Shown piece by piece: positions 18,851 through 27,182 of a DNA stretch of 47,387 bases. The position numbers and the translations under genes were made by a program. Below the pieces are notes generated by a model. That model was not told the DNA's origin. It was given only the letters and a program-made list of their open reading frames with translations, and made no database searches. Every line of letters starts with the position of its first letter. The first letter of the stretch is position 1. Source of the DNA: Bacillota bacterium (GTDB lineage: Bacteria; Sysuimicrobiota; Sysuimicrobiia; Sysuimicrobiales; Segetimicrobiaceae); contig JAJPJL010000107.1 of the NCBI GenBank assembly GCA_021324255.1, positions 1 through 47,387 of the forward strand, read 5' to 3'.

Positions 18851-19769
18851 TCACGCGCTGCGCGTGGCGTACTCGTCGATCTTGCCGATCGCCGCGGCAA
18901 TCGAGGCATCGAGGCGCCCAAGCACCGCCTCGGCGGTCTCGCCAGGCGCCGGGTACGACGCGATCTTGGTGCGCAGCACGAGCCGATCCTCGCCAAACAA
19001 ACGGGTCACCAGCGAGTCGCAGGTCAGCACCGGTTCCATCGCCTTGACGTACTCACGCGCCTTCGCGTCTGAGGCACGCGCAAGCAGCACCACAAACCGG
19101 CCCGTCTCGTCATGGAAGAATAGACTGCCCGCCGGAAGGTTCTGGCCGATCCGTCCGGCGAGATGATGCAGGCTGGCGATCCATACGGCTTCCGTCATGG
19201 CCGCCGGGCGCGTGGCTACCTCCCACAAGACCAACGCCAGTTCGAAGCCGAGCGAGCGCGCTCGACCGATCTCGTCGTCCACCATCATCGGCATCGCTGC
19301 CCAGGGATAGCGCGCGCGCCACGGGCTGTCGGCCCCGTTCCAACCGGCGATCTCGGCCAGGATCCGATCGAGCGCCTCCGGGTCGCGGAGCCGCGCCTCC
19401 TGCGCGGACGCCGATCGTCCGATGCCGTTCGGCGGGTCTTGAGAGTTGGCGCCGAGCTCGGCGCGGGGTTGCTCTTGGCCGACGCACCGTCCCGACAACG
19501 GCTTGAGCGAGACCCACCGGGCCCACTCGAACGGCAGGGTCCGTGATCCCGGTCGCACGGGCCAGTGCGCGCAACGCCCGGCGGTCGGGGACATCCACCC
19601 CGGTTTCCCACGCGTGGACCTGTCCGCGCGGCAGCCGGAGCTGGAGCTCGACTTCGGGAGCGTCCCGGCGCCAGCGAATCCGCCACCGGCGCAGCGAATT
19701 GCCCGCGTACCATTCCTGGACACGGACATCCGTGATGCACCCCTCGCCGCCCTTGCCCATCTCCCCCAC
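18851..19769 (-). pseudogene. HTH (XRE-like) plus degenerate GGDEF-type protein, frameshifted
   Basis: The N-terminal part (RRWRIRWRRDAPEVELQLRL, then GQVHAWETGVDVPDRRALRA) looks like a Cro/XRE helix-turn-helix. In a second frame the C-terminal about 200 residues resemble a diguanylate-cyclase fold (PAGSLFFHDETGRFVVLLAR, KIASYPAPGETAEAVLGRLD) but with no GGDEF signature, so it would not make cyclic di-GMP. Frames meet around 19500-19540; total length is 3n+1. The intended product is probably a sensor/regulator of about 305 residues. The domain calls are by pattern and are tentative. Confidence 0.5.
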
Positions 19770-19964
19770 CCCTCACCGCTCACAGAATATCGCGAGCAGT
19801 TCCGCGGATCGTTGCGCGGCAGCAAACGCGGCTCTGCAGGCGCAGTATCTCCGGGGAGCCGTCGCGGTGCGCGGATGCGGACGGTTACGATGAGACGGGA
19901 GCGCGCTGTCGGCGGCGCGCTCGCCGCGCGGAGCCGCGATCGCGCTCGGGCCGGTGACCGCGGC

Positions 19965-20450
19965 CGCGCCGCGTCCGGCGCGCTGCTGGCGGAACGTCAC
20001 TCGCGGGTCGCGGGCGGAGGCCTTCCCGAGGTGGAACAGAGCGAACCGGAGGGTGAGCGCCGCAGCGGTGCCGAGGGCCGCGGTGAGGAGCCGGCGGGGC
20101 CGAGACCGGCTGCAGGAATCACCGACAGGAACAATCCGGCCACTTCCAGCGCCTTGGCCGTGCTCCAGAGCGTGCCGGCGACGCCTCGCCGCAGCAGACG
20201 CCCCACGCCGTCGATCGCGGAGACGTCCCGCTCGACGGCGGTCATCGCCGCGAGCGCGGCGATCTGGCCGATCGTCCCAAACCGGCGGACCATGGCTGTC
20301 GAACGTCTGCCGCCCCGCGCACTGCGCGACAGCCCAAACGACGGCGGCGGTCCCCGCGACCCCGCCGGTGTAGAAATACGCTGGCACCGTCCAAATCCAG
20401 ACCGGTTCCTTGATCACCGGGCAATCATAATACGTGGGGGTGCTCGCACG
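19965..20450 (-). pseudogene. NrfD/polysulfide reductase membrane subunit remnant with internal deletion
   Basis: The first segment reads YYDCPVIKEPVWIWTVPAYF and YTGGVAGTAAVVWAVAQCAG, the start of an NrfD-type quinol-interacting membrane protein. In a different frame it jumps to MVRRFGTIGQIAALAAMTAV, the C-terminal third, ending LTLRFALFHLGKASARDP in yet another frame. Around 180 residues are missing in the middle. The partner iron-sulfur and molybdenum subunits are absent. Sequence 19770-19964 holds nothing recognisable. Confidence 0.6.
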
Positions 20451-20509
20451 AGGCGGCGTTTTCGTCCACTGCGACACCGGCTCGACGGGCACCCGGGCGG
20501 GTCTGTTGC

Positions 20510-21190
20510 TCAGCCCTCGAGCACGATCCGCGTGCGGGTCGGACCGACGGCCCCGAGGTCGCGGGGCAGCGCGCCGCGCGATATGCGCCAGAGCGCCTGC
20601 GAGTTCCACCCGGTGGGGGCGCCGGGGTGCCGGCCGCGGAGCCCGGCGCCCGAGTATGTTCGTACTGCCGGCCGCGCCGTGCGCGTTGGTGCCGTGTGCG
20701 GGGGCGGCGCGCGCGACCTGTTAAGCATCCCGCCGCTCGCCGCCGGTCCCGTGCCGGCATCGCGCTCCGGCAGTTCGAAGGCGAGGAAAACCCGCCGCCT
20801 GATCTCGAGCGCGTCCTCGGCCGTCTTGAGGCCGGGCGCGAGGGCCTCCCATTCGGGGGGCCCGAAGTATGAATGGCGGGCGCCCGTGGAGACGACGTAG
20901 TCGTAGTCGAGCCACCGTCCGTCGAACGCGATCCGGCGCGCCGCGACGTCGATCTCCGTGACCTCGCCGAGGATCACGTCCACGTTGGTGTGGCACCGCA
21001 GGATCGCTCGAACGGGATAGGCGATCTGGGCACCGTTGGTGCCCACCTGGCAGAGGAGCGGCTGGAACGTGTGGTGGTTCTCGCGGTCCACCAGCGTCAT
21101 GCGGACCGGATGCCGGGCAAAAGCGCGGGCGACCGCCAGGCCGTCAAAGCCGCCGCCGATGATGACCACGCGGCCGGCTTGCCCGTTTAT
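20510..21190 (-). pseudogene. Type II NADH dehydrogenase, 5' remnant
   Basis: The FAD-binding start GRVVIIGGGFDGLAVARAF and the blocks LVDRENHHTFQPLLCQV, AQIAYPVRAILR, GARHSYFGPPEWEALAPGLK and EDALEIRRRV are those of an NDH-2. Frames then wander, with ELAGALAHIARRA and GPTRTRIVLEG recoverable, and the gene ends there at about residue 200, running straight into the nrfD remnant. The codon after the ribosome site (GAGGAGG) is ATA at 21188-21190 where ATG is expected, another lesion. The NAD-binding half is lost. 21191-21477 contains no supported gene. Confidence 0.65.
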
Positions 21191-21477
21191 GCGGGAACGC
21201 CTCCTCAGGCGATCGAATCTCGCGGCGGCACACTCCGCGCGCGGCCATTGGGCGCCATGGCGCGGATAGGTGTTCTCAACACGGGTGCAGTTTCCTCCGG
21301 CGAGCCAGCATCGGGCGCGGATCGAGGGCGCCGAGCGGGACAATCACAGAGGCGCTACCCGCGCCATTGAGAGATCGGCGGCTCAACGAATGCGTGCCGC
21401 CGCGGGCCGGACTGTTGTCGGAGAGTAGGGGGATTGACGTCCGTTCGAGCCGTGGTACTTGTTCAGTATGCGACCGT

Positions 21478-22689
21478 TCAGGACACCCCCACGGTCAGCA
21501 TATCCCAGGCGTTGTAGAAATAGCCTTGCGGGTTCCACAGCGCCTCGCGCGGCTGCGTGCGGCCCCGTGAGTCCGTCGCGCGCACGGCAAGGACGTGGCT
21601 TCCCGGGCCCAGGGTCGCCGCGAATGCCCACTGGTACCACGCATACGCGGTGCCGGGCGTCGTGATTCGGGCCGGCTGCCACGCGCCGCCGTCCACCGAG
21701 ACCTCCACCGCGGCGATCGTCGTCTCCCCCGCGTAGGCGACACCGGTAAAGGCTGCGGGGCCGGCCGGCACCGTCGCGCCCGTGACCGGCGACGTGAAGA
21801 ACGAGTTGACCGGGAACACCGTAGTCGGGACAAAATCCTGCGCGAAGTTGAAGTTCTTGTCCGCCGGATTGATCGGCACCAGGTTGATACGGTACAGGTC
21901 CTTCATGTACGGCCCGTTCCACTCCTGTTCGACCACGTGAACCGACTTGATCCACTTCACATTGACCGACCCCACCCATCCCGGCACCAGGGCACGGACG
22001 GGAAATCCGTGGAGGACCGGGAGGGGTTGCCCGTTCATCTCGAACACGAGGAGCGTGTTCGGATCGAGGGCCTTCTCGATCGGGACGCTGCGGACGTAGG
22101 GCGGCGCCTGGCCGTGCGGGTCGTTCCCCTCGAACGCGACGTGGTGCGCCTTGAGCGTTGGGGCGGCCGACAGGAGCACGTCACGCAAGCAAATGCCTGT
22201 CCATCGGGCGTTTCCGATGGCGCCGCGATCCCATTGGCCGCCCGCCGCCTTCGGCTGGAAGTGCCCGCGCCGGTTGCCGGCGCACTGGAGCCAGGCGGTC
22301 AGTTCGACCCGCTGGAACCGCTGGACGTCCGCCCACCCGAGGCGCAGGGGCTGCCCGACCTCTCCGTCCACGGTCATCTGCCAGGTGTCGCGGCTGAGCT
22401 GCGCGTACCCGGGCAGGTGCAGCCGCACGAAGAACCATTCGTCGGGCGTGATCCAGGTACGTAGCTGCGGGATCGGCGTCTCCAGGTTGATCGGAGACCG
22501 GCTGATGACCCGCATGCCCGCCGCGACCCCGGGGAACCCCGCCTCCTTCGCCAAGGCACGGCGAACCGGCGCCCAGGGCGCACCGAGCGCGGCCGCGCCG
22601 GCGATCGCCCCCGATCGAGCGAGCAGCCCCCGCCGCGTCAGGCGGAGGCCGTCCTCCGCGTCGAGCCATGGAACGTGGATGCGGCTCAT
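21478..22689 (-). CDS. Tat-exported sulfite oxidase (SorA-type molybdenum enzyme)
   Basis: 403 residues, oxidises sulfite to sulfate outside the membrane. A twin-arginine signal (LTRRGLLARSG, then a hydrophobic stretch to about residue 45) directs export. The molybdenum-ligating Cys is in LQCAGNRRGHFQP; GVSLRDVLLSA-like and FPVRALVPGWVGSVNVKWIK blocks and a C-terminal Ig-like dimerisation domain (SVDGGAWQPARI, YAWYQWAF) complete the family layout. Start 22689 follows GAGGAGGGG. The upstream neighbour on the same strand, 45 bases away, encodes a sulfocyanin, an obvious candidate electron acceptor in place of the cytochrome c seen in SorAB systems. Both should be transcribed from 23373-23414. 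Confidence 0.9.
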   Translation of the reverse strand: MSRIHVPWLDAEDGLRLTRRGLLARSGAIAGAAALGAPWAPVRRALAKEAGFPGVAAGMRVISRSPINLETPIPQLRTWITPDEWFFVRLHLPGYAQLSRDTWQMTVDGEVGQPLRLGWADVQRFQRVELTAWLQCAGNRRGHFQPKAAGGQWDRGAIGNARWTGICLRDVLLSAAPTLKAHHVAFEGNDPHGQAPPYVRSVPIEKALDPNTLLVFEMNGQPLPVLHGFPVRALVPGWVGSVNVKWIKSVHVVEQEWNGPYMKDLYRINLVPINPADKNFNFAQDFVPTTVFPVNSFFTSPVTGATVPAGPAAFTGVAYAGETTIAAVEVSVDGGAWQPARITTPGTAYAWYQWAFAATLGPGSHVLAVRATDSRGRTQPREALWNPQGYFYNAWDMLTVGVS

Positions 22690-22733
22690 CTGTCTCCCCT
22701 CCTCGATGCCAGCGTCCCGCGCCCCGCCCCGCG

Positions 22734-23275
22734 TCATTTTGTCGCCGCGGACGGCACCGATAGTCCGTCCACCACATCGAGCTCGTCCCACATGCCGATC
22801 AACGCGTGGCCGGGAACCCCGCAGACGAGGGCGTACATCCCGGCGGTGCGGGCGGTGAACCGGAAGTGCAACGGCGGATCGTGCGCGGTGATGCCGGTAT
22901 CGAAACCCGACGGCGCCGCGTCGGGGAACGCCGGGGTGAAACCGCTGCCCTTCGTGCGCTGATCCCACGGGCAACCAGTACACTGTGGGAGACGTCCGCC
23001 GCCACGTTCCGCATAGTGACCTGCACGGTGGCCCCGGCCGGCACCTTCACGATCAGCGCGCCGCCGGCGTAGCCGTTGAAGTTGTACCCGTTCGCCTGAC
23101 CCGCGGTCAGGTCTAGGGTCACGGTGCGCGCCGCCGCATTGTAGCCGATCGCGGGCGGCGTGCTGGCGGCGAGCGCGGAAGGCCGGACTGCCGCCACCAG
23201 CGTCAGCGCGAGCGCGACCAGCCAGGGGCGGCGCACGTACTTCAGGAACAGCCAGCCGGCGACCACGTTGTGCAT
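22734..23275 (-). pseudogene. Second sulfocyanin-like copper protein, single-base frameshift
   Basis: Exported cupredoxin: signal-anchor (LVALALTLVAAVRPSALA), then YNFNGYAGGALIVKVPAGA, the first Cu-ligand His in ADVSHSVLV, and in another frame the rest of the copper site in LVCGVPGHALIGMWDELDVV. Frames meet near 22965; length is 3n+2, so one missing base would restore about 180 residues. All four ligands would be present in the repaired protein, unlike a random pseudogene. It precedes the sulfite oxidase and probably is its redox partner. The indel may be real decay or a sequence error; the first sulfocyanin is broken near the same protein region by a different event. Confidence 0.78.
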
Positions 23276-23372
23276 CGCCCGTCGCGAGCCTCATGAACCC
23301 GTGCGTGTGACCGCGACTCGACGCCCCCGCCGTTCTGGATAGCCTCTCAGTTACACTGATCCTACAGCGTAC

Positions 23373-23414
23373 AGCTTGCAATTGCGCGCAGGGTACGTCG
23401 TTGCGAATACGCAA
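23373..23414 (-). promoter_or_regulatory. Crp/Fnr-type operator, sulfocyanin/sulfite oxidase promoter
   Basis: Perfect palindrome TTGCG-TATT-CGCAA followed by CGACG on the minus strand (23414-23401). The hexamer 22 nt downstream is CAAGCT (23378-23373), a poor -10. It lies 126 bases above the sulfocyanin start, farther than most. Confidence 0.6.
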
Positions 23415-23487
23415 CGACCCGGCCCGATTGGAAGCCGGATCGCGTGCCGCGCACCACGAGGGTGCGACCGTGGTGACCACGGAAGGC

Positions 23488-23850
23488 TCACGGCATCTTC
23501 TTGACGGCCACGTCCGATGCCGGCCGAGCGCTCCAGAGCAGGTACGGCAGGCCGGTGGCCCGGTTGAGGACGAATCCCTGCGCCAGCACGAGCACCACGG
23601 CCGTCATCAACACCGCGAGCTGGCCGGGCTGCGTGAGCAGGCCCAGGCTCACGATCAGTATGGTGGCGCCACTGGCAGAATCAAGCGCCCATCGCGGCAG
23701 TCCAACTCGCCGGGATCAGAATGCCAGCACAAGGCTGGCGATGGCAGCGATGGAGTAGTGGAACAGCGGGCTATCCCACAAGACAGGTACCGTCGTGCGG
23801 CTGCGTCGAGGAGCGCGTCCGAGAACTCACCGAGGAAGGAGAGAATCGGG
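23488..23850 (-). pseudogene. Decayed partial copy of narI joined to another membrane-protein tail
   Basis: The stretch 23700-23830 is clearly similar at DNA level to narI 24735-24850 (shared GTAGTGGAACAGCGGGCT and flanks), giving SPLFHYS and a following helix like the real gene's SPLFHYGTLAAI. After about 40 residues, in another frame, it becomes an unrelated hydrophobic C-terminus (GFVLNRATGLPYLLWSARPD, stop at 23488). The tail's family is not recognised. No gene is supported between 23851 and 24224. Confidence 0.5.
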
Positions 23851-24224
23851 CGCCCGCCCGATGGTCGCATCGATGCTGCACGGATATGAATACGTATCGA
23901 AGCGGAAATTTGCACGCATTCGCGCGGATCCAGGATGTCGCATGGTGCCTGGGAACGTACACGAGACGGCAGACCGCCCGCCCTTCCGCGAGGCGGGCGG
24001 TGGTTTGAGCGGTCGACGGACGCCGTCCTGTTCATCCTGGCGACGTGACTGATGCTGGCGTGGCGGGTCCGGGCTGCGCTCGACATGCGGGCATCCCGGA
24101 GTGCTGTTTGTACGTCGTCGGGAACACGAGCCCGCGCAAGCGGGATGACCCACCCGTCCGCGGCGAAGTGAGTCGATCCGCATCGTGTGGGCGATGATGG
24201 CGCAGGGCGCGGATGCGGGTCCCG

Positions 24225-24953
24225 TTATCGGCGCGGCGCGGTCGGGGTCAGCGACGGCCGCGGACGCACCGCACTGCGGTACCCCCGGTAGACGATCCAG
24301 GGCCGCCCGAGATAGAGCACGGGATAGCTCCACGCGTGGACGAGCCGGCTGAACGGCCACAGGGCGATGAGGAACCAAGCGCTGATCGCGTGGGCCTGGT
24401 ACAGCCACGGGGCGGTCGCCATCAGTTCCGGGTGCGGGTCGGCCGCGAAGAGGCCACGGAACCAGATCGCGACCGTCGCGCGGTAATCGTACCCCGGCCC
24501 GATCAGGTTGACGGCGATCGTCTCCGCGGCGCCGAGCCCGATGATCACGATCAGCAGCACGTAGACGGCAACGTCCACGCGGCTGGTCGTGACCGCCACC
24601 CGGCGCACCGCCACGCGCCGGTACACGAGGATCACGAGACCGATCCCGATCGCGACGATCGCGACCGTGCCGGCCACGGCCGAGAAGACGTGGTAGGTCG
24701 CTTCGGAGACGCCGATCGCGGCGGTCCAACTGGCCGGGATCAGGATACCGATCACGTGTCCGGCGATAGCGGCCAGGGTCCCGTAGTGGAACAGCGGGCT
24801 GCCCCACATGAGCAGGCGCCGCTCCTGCAGCTGCGTCGAGAGGCTCGTCCAGCCGAACTGGTCGTGCCGCCACCGCCACGCGTGGCCGACCGCAAACACC
24901 GCGATGGCCAGGTAGGGCAACACGATCCAGGCAAGCAAGGTGGCGCTGGTCAC
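24225..24953 (-). CDS. narI: Respiratory nitrate reductase, cytochrome b subunit
   Basis: 242 residues with five membrane segments. Histidines expected to hold the two b hemes are in the first helices (LFHYGTLAAIAGHVIG) and the last (YQAHAISAWFLIALWPFSRL, VHAWSYPV). It oxidises quinol and feeds electrons to NarH. Last gene of the narGHJI order, 13 bases after narJ. A broken partial copy lies just downstream at 23488-23850. Confidence 0.92.
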   Translation of the reverse strand: MTSATLLAWIVLPYLAIAVFAVGHAWRWRHDQFGWTSLSTQLQERRLLMWGSPLFHYGTLAAIAGHVIGILIPASWTAAIGVSEATYHVFSAVAGTVAIVAIGIGLVILVYRRVAVRRVAVTTSRVDVAVYVLLIVIIGLGAAETIAVNLIGPGYDYRATVAIWFRGLFAADPHPELMATAPWLYQAHAISAWFLIALWPFSRLVHAWSYPVLYLGRPWIVYRGYRSAVRPRPSLTPTAPRR

Positions 24954-24966
24954 GTCGTTGGCTCGG

Positions 24967-25617
24967 TCACGCCCGCCCGTCGGGCCACCCCGAGCGCGCC
25001 GGCGCGAACGGCTCGAGCCCCACCGACTCCGTGGGCGCCCCGTCCGCGGCGAGCCGGGTCACGAGCTCGCGCATCCGCCTGTCGAGCGGCGGCAGCGTGA
25101 GCCGGATCGCTTCGACCGCGGCCGCGTACGGACTCCCGGTGTTTACGAGCGCGCGGTGGAGGAGTTCCAGGCCCGGCCGGCACTCGGCCAAGACGGCCAC
25201 GGCGGCCTCCGGCGGAGCCTCCGAGGCGAACTCGAGGACGAGCGGCAGGTAGTCCGGCAGTTCGCGGGTCGTAGGCGCCAACCCGGCGGCGGCGTAGAGA
25301 TGCCGGAGGCGCACCAGCGCCATGCCGCGCTGGCGGCGGTCACCGTAGACATAGTAGGTGAGGTAGAGCGTGCTGCGCTTGCTCAGGTCGAACGTCGCGA
25401 CGTAGTGCTGCAGCAACGCCGAAGCCGGGGTGCCGGTCCAGTACCCTAGGAACGGCTCCAGCGCGCGCCGGGCCGGTGACTCGGGCAACGCACGCCCCGC
25501 GACCGCGAGCTCGGCGCGCGCTTCGAGCATATCGGCCGACGGATACTGCAGCAACGCCGACAGCAGTTTGTAGAGGTGGGCCCACGCCGGGGCCGAGGCC
25601 CGATGCGCGCGCGTCAT
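24967..25617 (-). CDS. narJ: Nitrate reductase assembly chaperone
   Basis: 216 residues of the TorD/NarJ helical chaperone family, which inserts the molybdenum cofactor into NarG before membrane docking. Seen: LYKLLSALLQYPSADMLEAR, ATFDLSKRSTLYLTYYVYGD, then RRQRGMALVRLRHLY, all characteristic of NarJ. Start 25617 overlaps the narH stop by 4 bases (ATGA), so translation is coupled; the open frame upstream is inside narH. Confidence 0.92.
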   Translation of the reverse strand: MTRAHRASAPAWAHLYKLLSALLQYPSADMLEARAELAVAGRALPESPARRALEPFLGYWTGTPASALLQHYVATFDLSKRSTLYLTYYVYGDRRQRGMALVRLRHLYAAAGLAPTTRELPDYLPLVLEFASEAPPEAAVAVLAECRPGLELLHRALVNTGSPYAAAVEAIRLTLPPLDRRMRELVTRLAADGAPTESVGLEPFAPARSGWPDGRA

Positions 25618-27182
25618 GACGGTTGCTCCGGCTCGGCTGCCATGGTCTCGCTCGCGCCGTGATCTGGCCGACGCGGTTGCACATGGACGAATTGGACGTG
25701 ATTGGCCCGGAAGTGACTGGCCGTGGCGGCGAACTGGCTCTCCCACCCGACGCTGCACCCGGTGTGCACCGCCGCGAGCCGGTCGGCGGTCTCCGTGTGG
25801 GCGGACGGGATCACGTACCGGTCCTCGTACTTCGCGATCGCAAGCAGCCGGTACAACTCATCGAGCGCCCCCGGGTCCATGCCGGCGCGGGCCGGAATCG
25901 CGGGGTCCGGCGTGCCACCGAGCTGCTGCTCGCGCATGTACGCTCGCAACGCGGCCAGCCGCCGCAGCGCGGCGCGCACGGGCTCCACGTCGCCGGCCGC
26001 CAGCAGGTTCGCCAGATACTGCAGCGGGATGCGCATTTGGTCAACGGCATAGAAGACATCGTCGGGGTCAGCGTCCGCCGCGCGCCGCGCCACCGCGTTA
26101 ACCACGGGCGACAGGGGCGGCACGTACCAGACCATCGGCAGCGTACGGAACTCGGGGTGCAGCGGCAGCGCCACCCGGTGGCGCACGGCAAGCGCGTAGA
26201 CCGGCGATCGCTGCGCCGCCTCGATCCAGTCCTCCGGAATGCCGTCCCGGCGGGCCTGCGCTTGCACCGTCGGGTCGGCGGGATCGCAGAAGACGCCGAG
26301 CTGCGCGTCGAGCAGCCGATGGGGGTCCCGGACGGACGCGGCCTCCCGGACCCCGTCGGCATCGTACAGGATCAGCCCGAGGTGGCGCAGCCGCCCGACG
26401 CACGTCTCGGAGCAGATCGTGGGCAACCCCGCTTCGATCCGCGGGTAGCAGAACGTGCACTTCTCGGCCTTGCCCGTCTGGTGGTTGAAGTACACTTTCT
26501 TGTACGGGCACCCGCTCACACAGAACCGCCAGCCGCGGCACTTGTCCTGATCGACCAGCACGATCCCGTCCTCTTCGCGCTTGTACATCGCGCCCGACGG
26601 GCACGACGCGACGCACGACGGATTCAGGCAGTGCTCGCAGATCCGGGGCAGGTAGAACATGAACGCCTGAGTGAACTCGAACTGCACCTGCGCTTCCATC
26701 CCGCGCAGATTGGGATCCGCGCCGGCGTGCTCCGGCGCTCCCGCCAGGTTGTCGTCCCAGTTCGCGCCGCCCCGGAGCGCGAGCGGCCGGCCGGTCAGCT
26801 GCGACCGGGCGCGCGCCACGGGATCGTCCGCCGACACGGGTGCCGTGAACAGCGTCTCGTAGTCGTACGTCCACGGCTCGGCGTAGTCGTCGATTGTCGG
26901 CAGGTCGGGATTGGCGAAGATCGTGAGCAGCTTGTACAGCCATCCGCCGCTCCGCAGTCGTAGCCGGCCGCGCCGGTCGAGCTCCCAGCCGCCGCGCCAA
27001 CGGTCCTGGTCCTCGTAGCGTTTCGGGTATCCGAGGCCCGGCTTGGTCTCGACGTTGTTGAACCAGACGTACTCGGTCCCGCGCCGGTTCGTCCACACCT
27101 GCTTGCAGGTGACGCTGCACGTGTGGCAGCCAATGCACTTGTCGAGGTTCATCACCATGCCGACGTTCACCATGATCCGCAT
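25614..27182 (-). CDS. narH: Respiratory nitrate reductase, iron-sulfur subunit
   Basis: 522 residues carrying four clusters. Cysteine groups visible: CIGCHTCSVTC near the N-terminus; CEHCLNPSCVASCPSG; CRGWRFCVSGCPYKK, where Trp replaces a Cys as in the [3Fe-4S] site of NarH; and CTFCYPRIEAG with CSETC. Transfers electrons from NarI hemes to NarG. The start ATG shares a base with the narG stop (TGATG), so it is translationally coupled. Intact. Confidence 0.95.
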   Translation of the reverse strand: MRIMVNVGMVMNLDKCIGCHTCSVTCKQVWTNRRGTEYVWFNNVETKPGLGYPKRYEDQDRWRGGWELDRRGRLRLRSGGWLYKLLTIFANPDLPTIDDYAEPWTYDYETLFTAPVSADDPVARARSQLTGRPLALRGGANWDDNLAGAPEHAGADPNLRGMEAQVQFEFTQAFMFYLPRICEHCLNPSCVASCPSGAMYKREEDGIVLVDQDKCRGWRFCVSGCPYKKVYFNHQTGKAEKCTFCYPRIEAGLPTICSETCVGRLRHLGLILYDADGVREAASVRDPHRLLDAQLGVFCDPADPTVQAQARRDGIPEDWIEAAQRSPVYALAVRHRVALPLHPEFRTLPMVWYVPPLSPVVNAVARRAADADPDDVFYAVDQMRIPLQYLANLLAAGDVEPVRAALRRLAALRAYMREQQLGGTPDPAIPARAGMDPGALDELYRLLAIAKYEDRYVIPSAHTETADRLAAVHTGCSVGWESQFAATASHFRANHVQFVHVQPRRPDHGASETMAAEPEQPS

